From a bacterium (GTDB lineage: Bacteria; SZUA-182; DTGQ01), in contig JBFLZW010000016.1 in the NCBI GenBank assembly GCA_040755755.1, positions 4,663-68,662 on the forward strand: a stretch of DNA of 64,000 nucleotides, written 5' to 3'. The notes beneath the pieces were generated by a model, which was not told the origin of the DNA, searched no databases, and saw only the letters and a program-made list of their open reading frames with translations. Positions within the stretch are counted from its first letter, which is position 1. Each line of letters opens with the position of its first letter. The position numbers and the translations under genes were made by a program. Positions 16,419 to 24,571 of the stretch are shown here, in pieces.

Positions 16419-17390
16419 ATGGTAAGGAATGATCCAGCTCAAAACCTCCCGGCACGGGAAGAGCATGAGCTGCCGCTCCCCCAGGTGAGCGGCCTGAGCA
16501 GCCTTTGGAGGCAACTGAAGAGCAATCCTCTGGCCCTGTGGGGGCTTGTCCTTTTAACAGTGTTTTTCATCATTGCTGCGGCTGGCATTATCCTGACCAT
16601 GGGACGCAATCCGATCATGGATCCGGAGAAGGTCAGGCTGGTCGATACCCTGAAGCCTCCTCTGGGCAGGGCCAACGAGGCTATTCTGGCACCGGAGGAC
16701 CGTCCGGTGTTCGGCATCTATCTTTTAGGTACCGATAAGCTTGGCCGGGATGTTCTGGCCCGTATGCTCCAGGGAGCCCATGTCTCCCTGCTGGTAGGTT
16801 TTATCTCGGTGGGCATTGCCGTTGTATTAGGCATCATTCTGGGGGCCCTGGCCGGTTATTATGGAAATACTGTCGATTCGATCATCATGCGGGCGGTTGA
16901 CATCATGCTCTGCTTCCCATCGTTCTTCCTGATTCTGACCATAGTAGCCCTTTTGCCGCCCAGCATCTGGAACATTATGATTGTCATCGGACTGACCAGT
17001 TGGCCGGGGATCGCCCGGTTTGTCCGGGCCGAATTTCTGGCCCTCAAGAAACAGGACTTCGTGGTCGCTGCCGAGGCCCTTGGCCTTTCAAAGCCGAAGA
17101 TCATGTTTGTCCATATGGTACCCAATGCCATAGCGCCGGTCCTGGTTACCGCAACCATTGACGTGGCCAGCGCCATTCTGACTGAATCAAGCTTAAGCTT
17201 CCTGGGTTTTGGCGTTCCCCCACCGGCAGCCTCCTGGGGCAATATCCTGTCCGATGGGAAGGAATTCATCTTTGATGCTCCCTGGCTGTTTCTTGCTTCC
17301 GGCACCGCCATTCTGGTTACGGTACTGGCGTTTAATCTGTTCGGGGAGGGATTGCGCGAGGCATTGAATCCCAGGCTGCGAGAGCGGTAA
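16419..17390 (+). CDS. Oligopeptide-type ABC transporter permease (DppC/OppC family)
   Basis: The product has 323 residues. An N-terminal cytosolic tail of about 35 residues precedes the first membrane segment, and a large periplasmic loop (about 65-110) ends in LLGTDKLGRDVLARMLQGA, the classic DppC motif. Five more membrane segments follow, with the coupling-loop signature EALGLSKPKIMFVHMVPN near residues 220-240. AGGAGA lies just upstream of the ATG. It pairs with the preceding DppB-type subunit to make the translocation pore. Confidence 0.94.
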   Translation: MVRNDPAQNLPAREEHELPLPQVSGLSSLWRQLKSNPLALWGLVLLTVFFIIAAAGIILTMGRNPIMDPEKVRLVDTLKPPLGRANEAILAPEDRPVFGIYLLGTDKLGRDVLARMLQGAHVSLLVGFISVGIAVVLGIILGALAGYYGNTVDSIIMRAVDIMLCFPSFFLILTIVALLPPSIWNIMIVIGLTSWPGIARFVRAEFLALKKQDFVVAAEALGLSKPKIMFVHMVPNAIAPVLVTATIDVASAILTESSLSFLGFGVPPPAASWGNILSDGKEFIFDAPWLFLASGTAILVTVLAFNLFGEGLREALNPRLRER

Positions 17391-17429
17391 TGAGAGCGAA
17401 ATACTCAGCAACACGTAAAGCGATAGAAT

Positions 17430-19502
17430 ATGTCCCAACATAAAGAAACTTTTCTGGAAATTAAAGACCTGAAAACCTATTTTCGCACCTCTCTGGGTGA
17501 TGTCAAAGCCGTAGACGGGATCAGCCTGACCCTGTCCCGGGGAGAGACCCTGGGCATTATCGGAGAATCAGGCTGCGGAAAAACTGTAACTTCACTATCG
17601 ATCATGCGCCTGATCAAGCCCCCGGGAGGAAGGATTGCCGGGGGACAGGTGATATTCCGGGGAGATGATCTTCTGGACCTGCCTGAGCAGGCAATGCAGA
17701 AAATCCGGGGTAATAATATCGGCATGATCTTTCAGGAGCCCATGACCTCTTTGAATCCGGTTTTCCGGATTGGAGATCAGATCATGGAGACTCTTATTAC
17801 CCACAGAAATTATAGCCAGGCTGAGGCCAGAGAGCACGCCCTCGAGCTTCTGTCCAAGGTCGGTATTCCCTCACCGCACATTCGCATCGATGAATATCCC
17901 CACCAGATGTCAGGGGGAATGAAGCAGCGGGCCATGATCGGCATGGCCATTGCCTGCAATCCGCAGGTATTGATCGCCGATGAACCCACGACAGCCCTCG
18001 ATGTGACCATGCAGGCTCAGATCATCAATCTTCTTTACCAGTTGCAGCAGGAAATGGGCATGTCGATCCTGCTGATCACTCATGACCTTGGCATCATCGC
18101 CGAGATGGCGCATCAGGTGGTGGTCATGTACGCCTCCAAGGTAGTGGAAAAGGCCGATGTTGAGGAATTGTTCCGCCAGCCCCTCCATCCTTATACCCTT
18201 GGCCTTTTCCATTCGCTGCCCCGCTTGGGGGGAAAGGGGCGGATTCTTGAGGCCATTCAGGGCCAGGTGCCAAACCCCTTGAATTTCCCATCAGGATGCA
18301 AATTCTGGCCCCGGTGCTCCTTCGCCGATCAAAGATGCCGGGAAGAGGAGCCGGCTCTGGAGCAGGCCGACACCCAGCGATGGGTGGCCTGCTGGCGAGT
18401 AAACGGCTCTGGCAGCGGCCAGCCAAAAGGCAAATCCCCGCTGCCGAACGGCAAGGGGAAAACCCCTGTCTCCTCCCCGGTCCAGGTTCAGGACAGGCAA
18501 AAGCCGGTACCGGAGAGAGGACATGCGGATGCTCCCTCTTCCGAGAGCATACTGAAAGTTAAAGACCTGCGAAAGTACTTCCCCGTACGCCAGGGACTCT
18601 GGAGCAAAACCAGGGCATTTGTCAAGGCTGTCGATGGCCTGTCCTTCACCATTAACCACGGCGAGACCCTGGGGCTTGTCGGTGAATCAGGCTGCGGAAA
18701 AACCACGGCTGGCCGGGTAATCCTAAGGCTTATGGAACCGACTTCGGGAGAGGTCGTATTCAAAGGGACCCCTCTGTACTCGATCAAGGGGGAACCTCTC
18801 CGGAAATTGCGGCAGAAAATGCAGATCATTTTCCAGGATCCCTACTCCTCGCTCAATCCACGGTTGACAGTGGGCAACATTGTCGGCGAAGCACTGACCG
18901 CTCATGGCCTTGCCAGCGGCACCGAACGAAAGGCAATAGTTGAAAACCTGTTTTCCCGAGTTGGCTTATCGCCTTCCTACCTCAACCGCTACCCCCACGA
19001 ATTTTCCGGAGGACAGCGCCAGAGGGTCGGTATCGCCCGTGCTCTGGCTTTGAATCCTGAATTTATCGTCTGCGATGAGGCAGTATCTGCTCTGGACGTT
19101 TCCATACAGGCTCAAATCATTAACCTGCTCCAGCAGTTGCAGGAGGAATTACATCTTTCGTATCTTTTTATTGCTCATAATCTGGCTGTAGTCGAGCATA
19201 TTTCCCATAAAATCGCCATTATGTATCTGGGGCAAATTGTGGAGCAGCTTCCTGCTCACGAGCTGGTGAAAAACGCTGCTCACCCGTATACCCATGCCCT
19301 CCTTTCTTCCAATCCGGTAACCGACCCCTCCCAGCGGGGCAGACAGGCTCCCTTAACCGGGGATGTCCCCTCGCCGATCAACCTCCCGCCGGGATGCCGG
19401 TTTTACCCGCGCTGCCCCCGAGCGCAGAAACAATGCCAGGAGGGAAACCCTGAATTACTTGAGAAGGAAAAGGACCACTGGGTAAGATGCTGGTTGTGTT
19501 AA
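17430..19502 (+). CDS. Fused double ATPase of oligopeptide-type ABC transporter (DppD-DppF)
   Basis: The product has 690 residues and joins two complete ATPase subunits that are usually separate. Half 1 (1-325) has Walker A GESGCGKT at 45-52, signature SGGMKQR at 161-167 and Walker B ending DEPTTALD. Half 2 (375-690) has Walker A at 418-425, signature SGGQRQR at 526-532 and Walker B ending DEAVSALD, with Ala where Pro is usual. A low-complexity Ser/Pro/Lys linker (325-372) connects them. Each half ends in an oligopeptide-transporter C-terminal domain with four cysteines at the same spacing, CX5CX6CX17C: 290, 296, 303, 321 and 656, 662, 669, 687. It would power the two permeases encoded just upstream. 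Confidence 0.93.
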   Translation: MSQHKETFLEIKDLKTYFRTSLGDVKAVDGISLTLSRGETLGIIGESGCGKTVTSLSIMRLIKPPGGRIAGGQVIFRGDDLLDLPEQAMQKIRGNNIGMIFQEPMTSLNPVFRIGDQIMETLITHRNYSQAEAREHALELLSKVGIPSPHIRIDEYPHQMSGGMKQRAMIGMAIACNPQVLIADEPTTALDVTMQAQIINLLYQLQQEMGMSILLITHDLGIIAEMAHQVVVMYASKVVEKADVEELFRQPLHPYTLGLFHSLPRLGGKGRILEAIQGQVPNPLNFPSGCKFWPRCSFADQRCREEEPALEQADTQRWVACWRVNGSGSGQPKGKSPLPNGKGKTPVSSPVQVQDRQKPVPERGHADAPSSESILKVKDLRKYFPVRQGLWSKTRAFVKAVDGLSFTINHGETLGLVGESGCGKTTAGRVILRLMEPTSGEVVFKGTPLYSIKGEPLRKLRQKMQIIFQDPYSSLNPRLTVGNIVGEALTAHGLASGTERKAIVENLFSRVGLSPSYLNRYPHEFSGGQRQRVGIARALALNPEFIVCDEAVSALDVSIQAQIINLLQQLQEELHLSYLFIAHNLAVVEHISHKIAIMYLGQIVEQLPAHELVKNAAHPYTHALLSSNPVTDPSQRGRQAPLTGDVPSPINLPPGCRFYPRCPRAQKQCQEGNPELLEKEKDHWVRCWLC

Positions 19503-19556
19503 AGCAGTGGTCAGTGGCCAGTGGTCAGTGATCAGTAGAGAGCAGATAAAAACCGA

Positions 19557-19609
19557 GAGTCAGGAGAAAAGAGTATTTATTCTGAATTCTGAATTCTGAC
19601 TCCTGACTC
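19557..19609. repeat. Dispersed inverted repeat, copy A
   Basis: Arms GAGTCAGGAG (19557-19566) and CTCCTGACTC (19600-19609) can pair over 10 bases, with TCTGAATTC repeats in the loop. Upstream at about 19505-19537 is a degenerate run of CAGTGGTCAGTG units. The same arm sequence recurs at 38741-38785. It lies between the ABC transporter operon and the heme HD-GYP gene. Confidence 0.75.
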
Positions 19610-19645
19610 CTGATTTCTCAACACAAATATGAGGTCTTTAACTGC

Positions 19646-21658
19646 ATGGTAAGGGTTTCACGGTTCCTAGCTGATTATCTCCTTCACCGCCCCCGCCAGC
19701 GGCTTCAATTCAAGATCATTCTTTCCACCATTCTGGTTGTCGCTGTCTGGATAGGCATATCCACCTATATCAGCCTGGTAACGCAAACAGGGTACTTTCT
19801 GGATGGAGCCCAAAAGCGTATCCTGCTGCTCGCTCAAACCCTTGAGAACAGCATTGTCCATTCCATGCTGATCGGAAAGCATGAGGATGTCAGGGATTTA
19901 CTGATCAATATCGCCAATGAGGTCGATATGCAGGCCATCCGGATCCTCAATAACCAAAAACAGATTGTTGCCTCCGGTGATGTCACTGAAGTAAACAATT
20001 ACCTGCCAAATGTGGATTTATCCTTCATCAGCCAGGGGAAAAATGAGCTGATCGAGATCGACCCGGACTATACCAGAATTTCCATGCTGAAGCCGATTAC
20101 CGGGAAAAGCAGTTGCTATACCTGTCACAGCCGTGGAAACGAAATTATGGGCATTCTCCATGTCCAGGTATCGATTGCCTGGATGAAGGTCCCTTTGATG
20201 GCCAGCCGGTTTTTCATTATCCTTTCAGCCGTGGTAACCCTTTTCCTGATCGGCATCTCCGTATACTTCCTGCTTTCGAAACTGGTTGCCAGGCCGGTCC
20301 ACTCGCTGATGGAGGTGATGAATATTGTCCGGCGGGGCAACTGGGATGCCCGCGTTCTTCTGGACACTACGGATGAGCTCGGGAAGCTGGGCCATACGTT
20401 CAATTATATGGTCTCGGAGATCAGCGAGCTGCATGAGCGGGACCTGCGACGTGAACAGGCCCTGGTCAGAGCGGAGGAGGAGCTCAAATACAAACGGCAG
20501 ATCGAGGAGAAAAACATCCAGCTCGAAAGAACAATCGATATTCTCACCACCTTGAATAATATCGCCAAGGAAATCGGATCCGTCATCGACATTAATCAAT
20601 TGCTGAGCTCCGTTCTCAAGATGACCGGTAATATCCTGAATGGGGCTTCAGGCTACCTGTCGATCTTTGATCGTGACCTGAAGCAATTGAAAGCAACCCA
20701 TACCCTGCGCCCTGACATCAATCACGGAGAGGATATATTGAACCAGAAGATTGCCCAGCATGTTTTCAATACCGGAAAGGCTGTATTAATCCCCAATTTT
20801 TCGCAGGATACCAGGTTCCATATCGAAGAAATCCGGAACCATATGCCGCGGTCTGTCCTCTATGTCCCTCTCTACACCAAGGACCAGATTATGGGAGTCA
20901 TCGGCATGATCGATAAACAATCGAACACTCCCTTTACCCTTGACGATCTGGAACTGCTCACCACCATTGCCAACGAAGCTGCGGTGGCTGTTGAAAATTT
21001 CAACTTATACAACGACTTGAAGAAAAGCTATTTTGACACCATCCGGGCTCTGGTAAATGCCATCGAAGCCAAGGATCCTTATACCTTCGGACATTCGGAG
21101 CGGGTCACGGAATTAAGCCTGCTGATTGCCAAAGAGCTCGGATTGCCGGAAAAAAGCCTGGAAGTCCTGCGGCATGCCAGCATCCTGCATGATGTAGGCA
21201 AGATCGGGGTCAGCTTGAATATTCTTCACAAAGATATGACCCTGTCCCCTGATGAAGTGGCCCTGGTTCGGGAGCATTCGCGGATCGGCAGCAAGATCAT
21301 CGATCACATCGGCTTTCTGAAAGAGGTCAGGGAGGGAATCAAGCACCACCACGAACGGTATGATGGGCGAGGATATCCTGATGGCCTTGGTCCCAGTCAG
21401 GTTTCAATCGAAACCCGGATTCTCGCTGTGGCCGATGCTTTTGACGCCATGACTTCCGATCGACCCTACCGCCAGGCTCAGGGAGCTGAGGAGGCGCTCC
21501 AGGAGCTTCGAAAGTGTGCCGGTACCCAGTTTGATCCTGCAATTGTTAATGTATTCATCAGGGTCTGGAAAAAAATGAGCAAATTATCCGGCTCACTCAA
21601 AGAGGAGGAGATAAAGAGCAGCGAAAAAACCGGGATCAGAAGCCAATATCCTGAATAA
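19646..21658 (+). CDS. Membrane HD-GYP phosphodiesterase with c-type heme motif in periplasmic sensor, HAMP and GAF domains
   Basis: The product has 670 residues. Domains in order: membrane segment at about 24-46; periplasmic sensor 47-185 containing C157-Y-T-C160-H161, a CxxCH heme c attachment motif; second membrane segment 187-210; HAMP linker 211-263; coiled coil 264-300; GAF domain about 305-450; HD-GYP domain 460-650 with H514-D515 in HDVGKIG, and HHERYDGRGYP at 568-578. It should degrade cyclic di-GMP under control of a periplasmic heme, which could sense redox state or a gas ligand. Heme-bearing periplasmic sensors of this sort are known in Geobacter-type chemoreceptors and kinases; the pairing with HD-GYP is less usual. 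The gene stands alone. Confidence 0.9.
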   Translation: MVRVSRFLADYLLHRPRQRLQFKIILSTILVVAVWIGISTYISLVTQTGYFLDGAQKRILLLAQTLENSIVHSMLIGKHEDVRDLLINIANEVDMQAIRILNNQKQIVASGDVTEVNNYLPNVDLSFISQGKNELIEIDPDYTRISMLKPITGKSSCYTCHSRGNEIMGILHVQVSIAWMKVPLMASRFFIILSAVVTLFLIGISVYFLLSKLVARPVHSLMEVMNIVRRGNWDARVLLDTTDELGKLGHTFNYMVSEISELHERDLRREQALVRAEEELKYKRQIEEKNIQLERTIDILTTLNNIAKEIGSVIDINQLLSSVLKMTGNILNGASGYLSIFDRDLKQLKATHTLRPDINHGEDILNQKIAQHVFNTGKAVLIPNFSQDTRFHIEEIRNHMPRSVLYVPLYTKDQIMGVIGMIDKQSNTPFTLDDLELLTTIANEAAVAVENFNLYNDLKKSYFDTIRALVNAIEAKDPYTFGHSERVTELSLLIAKELGLPEKSLEVLRHASILHDVGKIGVSLNILHKDMTLSPDEVALVREHSRIGSKIIDHIGFLKEVREGIKHHHERYDGRGYPDGLGPSQVSIETRILAVADAFDAMTSDRPYRQAQGAEEALQELRKCAGTQFDPAIVNVFIRVWKKMSKLSGSLKEEEIKSSEKTGIRSQYPE

Positions 21659-21726
21659 GCAAACCTTCCGGCTCCTGATCCCTGACTGCATTGTCTTTTA
21701 CTGACCACTGATCACACTGGCCTCAA

Positions 21727-22818
21727 TCAAGGCAAGGTTGAAAACCGGGTGCCAACCGTAATTGCGTCCTTACTTTTCGTGATCAAGGCTGTGCTGGTAT
21801 CATCTTCTGCCTTGAGAACCATTAATTCGCCAACTATATCATTGACGGTTTCAGACCGCTGTTCACTGCTCTGAAAATTCTCATCGATGATCGAATCCCT
21901 GCGGTAAATGGAAAAGCAATCCCCGGCCTGGATATGCTGCTTTTTGCCCTGGTCGAGGAAGACGATATTATACGTGGCCAGGTTGATACGTCCATCCTCA
22001 CCGGCAATGACGATTCCCTGGATTTTCTCCTTGGGTTCGTTCCGGGCGGGCAGGGGAATTCGCTGATAGGTTCTGATTCTGTCATTCAGATGTATTTCGG
22101 AAAAAGAGCGGATAATCTGAGCCAGAGCAGTCCGCTCAAAGACCTCCTTCACCTCAATGACTCCAAGAATCTGAATCTGATAGCCTATCTCAAGGCCGGT
22201 CTCCGGATGGAGAATCATATCCTGATCATGAGGCCGGAACACGGTAAACTGTGCTCCTGGTGAAACCTGGCTTTTCCCCCTGTTAATGTAGATAAGGTCC
22301 GGGTAGCTGTAGCTGATTTTGGTTTCCTTGGCATCAATAATCGATCCCCACTGCTCCTGCTTTTCCTTGGCCGCAAGCTCTGCCCTGGAAAGAATGTAGC
22401 CACAGGAATCTATCTGATCACGATTGATCAGGTATTCGGGAGCCGGTGCTGCGGCTTGTAATCCGGCTGCCGGTGGTAATTCGGCAGGCTGCGGTGAAGA
22501 AATCTTGACTGCCCGGGCCGGATGCCCGGAGCGGGCCGGATTGTCAGGGACCGGGCTCTTTTCTTTGAGCAGCAGGGGCTGCCCGGGATAGATCCATTGC
22601 GGATCTTTGATATGTTTATTCTTTCCCCAAAGGGCAGGCCAGGTGGAAGGATCAGCAAAATAGCGGTTCGAAATATCCCAGAGAGTGTCGCCCTCTTTAA
22701 CGATGTACACTGACGGAGCCTGTTCTGCCGCTGTCAGAGGTGAGTAGACCGCTATGGCAGAAAAAACAGAAAGAAAGCTAATGAACAACCATGATAAACT
22801 TTTCCTTTGCCCGGCCAT
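21727..22818 (-). CDS. Secreted LysM-domain protein of the pilus cluster
   Basis: The product has 363 residues from the ATG at 22818, which has AGGAGG nine bases upstream. A signal peptide covers about residues 1-32. A LysM domain follows at about 37-88 (YIVKEGDTLWDISNRYF then WIYPGQPLLL), a fold that binds peptidoglycan. A Pro/Ala-rich linker comes next, and residues 130-363 form an extended domain of beta character that I cannot name, with repeated phrases about SPGAQFTVFR and QAGDCFSIYRR. Similar LysM proteins occur at the end of pilus assembly clusters in related bacteria and may anchor the machine to the wall. Confidence 0.82.
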   Translation of the reverse strand: MAGQRKSLSWLFISFLSVFSAIAVYSPLTAAEQAPSVYIVKEGDTLWDISNRYFADPSTWPALWGKNKHIKDPQWIYPGQPLLLKEKSPVPDNPARSGHPARAVKISSPQPAELPPAAGLQAAAPAPEYLINRDQIDSCGYILSRAELAAKEKQEQWGSIIDAKETKISYSYPDLIYINRGKSQVSPGAQFTVFRPHDQDMILHPETGLEIGYQIQILGVIEVKEVFERTALAQIIRSFSEIHLNDRIRTYQRIPLPARNEPKEKIQGIVIAGEDGRINLATYNIVFLDQGKKQHIQAGDCFSIYRRDSIIDENFQSSEQRSETVNDIVGELMVLKAEDDTSTALITKSKDAITVGTRFSTLP

Positions 22819-22946
22819 AGGTGCAACCTCCTTTTCATGGGTGAGATTGATGTGAGTAGAAGTAATTCTGTCCACCATTTTTCGAGCCAGCAGCGCCTCC
22901 TCAGTTTAAAAATGTTATGTCTATGGGGCAATAGAATAGCTTTTGC

Positions 22947-23243
22947 CTATTCCATCGCCACTTCGGAGTCATCATCCAGGGGGAAAATAAAGGTAATCTG
23001 CTCCCGGTTGATGCTTAAAAACTTTGCGAAATACAGCATGTTGTCCGAATCCTTCGGGTAGATCGAAGCATCGGTTATCGGAATAAACAGCTCACTTTCT
23101 GCATTTCCCTTGCTGTTGAGAAAATCAGTCAGTCTTCCTCCTGGAATATGAATAATCCCGATAATTTTCGTATCGGAAGTGAAGATAACTACCTTTAAGC
23201 TTAATTTCTTGGATTTGATTGGATACTTACGAATTTCCACCAT
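22947..23243 (-). CDS. Small conserved hypothetical protein (DUF6812-like)
   Basis: The product has 98 residues without signal peptide or membrane segment. The sequence alternates hydrophobic and polar residues as in a small beta-rich domain and contains IIGIIHIPGGRLTDFLNS followed by FIPITDASIY. That phrasing, a strand, then IP.GRL.DFLN, then F.P.TDA, resembles small uncharacterised proteins labelled DUF6812; I cannot confirm the match. It lies between pilC and the LysM gene on the same strand, so it is probably cotranscribed with the pilus cluster. No function is assigned. Confidence 0.7.
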   Translation of the reverse strand: MVEIRKYPIKSKKLSLKVVIFTSDTKIIGIIHIPGGRLTDFLNSKGNAESELFIPITDASIYPKDSDNMLYFAKFLSINREQITFIFPLDDDSEVAME

Positions 23244-23317
23244 AAGCTGATAAACCGGCGTCCTTCCATTCTGGTCAGAAGGGGGTATGACCCTTCCGGG
23301 TTAGGGGTAATTTCCCC

Positions 23318-24565
23318 TTAGTGGAACGCTCCTCCCATTTTGAAGATCGGCAGAAAGACGGATATGGCAATTGAGCCGATAATCAGGCCCATGACGATGA
23401 TGAGCACCGGTTCGATAATGGAGGTAAGCGTTGCCACGGTGGTATTTACCTGTTGCTGATAGAAGTCGGCCACCTTGGAAAGCATGGCGAACAGGGTTCC
23501 TGATTCCTCCCCCGATGAAATCATTTGCAGCATAAGCTCAGGAAAAACTTTCCCTTCGCTGAAGGCCTCGGAGATAGTGGCCCCTTTCTGGATTTTGACC
23601 GAGCATTCCTCGACTTTTTTCTTGATATAGGAATTGGGGGTTGACTCACTGATAATCCGGAGTGACTGAATAATGGGCAAACCGCTTTTCAAGAGAATGG
23701 AAAGGGTTCTGGAAAACTGGGTAAAAATGCCTTTGACCTGAATAGGCCCGATAATGGGAATTCGCAGCTTCATTCTGTCCCAGGTATTTCTTCCCCATGA
23801 TGTCTGGAGGATAAGCCCCCATACTGCCCACAGGCTGAAGAAACCGATCAGATACCAGTGATATCCATACTTGATGGTCGTACTGATATTCATTAAAATT
23901 TTTGTCGGCAGCGGCAAGGGGGTATTCAGCCGGGTATAAATCTGGTTGAACTGGGGAATGATGAATAACAGCAGGGTGAGGACGACTACCAGGGTGAAAG
24001 AGATCAAGGCAACGGGATAGGCCAGGGCAGCCTTGAGCTTGCCCCGCACCTCCATGGCCGTTTCCTGGTAAAAGGAGAGCTGGCTGAGAATGGTTGACAA
24101 TGTTCCGCTCGATTCACCGGCATGAATCATATTTATGTAGAGCTTGCTGAAAACATGAGGATGCTTGGCCATAGCCTCGGATAGATCATCCCCGCTTTCG
24201 ATATCCCGGTGGATTTCGGAAATGATATCCCGGAATTTTTTGTTTTTTAAATCCTTGCCTAAGGATTCAAGGCAGCGGGAGAGGGGGACTCCAGCCCCGA
24301 ACATGGCGGCCATCTGGTGAGTAAAGAGTAAAATCTCATTGGAGGAGATAGAGTTGAAGGTCTTTTTCAATTTGGTCTGGAGCTTATCTCTCAATCCGGG
24401 CTGAGGAATTTTGGCCTGCCTGCCCTCCTCCACCTGGGTGGCTGACAGCAAAACAGCGTTCTTGCGGTGAAGCCGGTCGATGAGCGTCATTTCACTGTCC
24501 AGCTCGATCACACCGGCTATGGTTTTCCCATCAAACCGCCTGGCTTTATATTGAAAAACAGGCAT
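23318..24565 (-). CDS. pilC: Type IV pilus/type II secretion inner-membrane platform protein PilC
   Basis: The product has 415 residues, the usual PilC/GspF length. It is the polytopic inner-membrane platform around which pilin subunits are assembled, driven by PilB. Two homologous cytosolic helical domains are present at about 70-190 and 275-395, each with the FTHQMA..GAGVPL-like or FSRTLSILLKSGLP signature, and with GESSGTL / GEESGTL repeats. Membrane segments lie at about 185-210, 235-255 and 385-405. The start MPVFQYKARRFDGK is typical. It follows pilB after 6 bases. Confidence 0.95.
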   Translation of the reverse strand: MPVFQYKARRFDGKTIAGVIELDSEMTLIDRLHRKNAVLLSATQVEEGRQAKIPQPGLRDKLQTKLKKTFNSISSNEILLFTHQMAAMFGAGVPLSRCLESLGKDLKNKKFRDIISEIHRDIESGDDLSEAMAKHPHVFSKLYINMIHAGESSGTLSTILSQLSFYQETAMEVRGKLKAALAYPVALISFTLVVVLTLLLFIIPQFNQIYTRLNTPLPLPTKILMNISTTIKYGYHWYLIGFFSLWAVWGLILQTSWGRNTWDRMKLRIPIIGPIQVKGIFTQFSRTLSILLKSGLPIIQSLRIISESTPNSYIKKKVEECSVKIQKGATISEAFSEGKVFPELMLQMISSGEESGTLFAMLSKVADFYQQQVNTTVATLTSIIEPVLIIVMGLIIGSIAISVFLPIFKMGGAFH

Positions 24566-24571
24566 AGATTA

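Noticed and set aside
19503-19645. Repetitive intergenic sequence considered as a CRISPR array
   Set aside because: The repeats are short, degenerate and contiguous without unique spacers; no cas genes are present.
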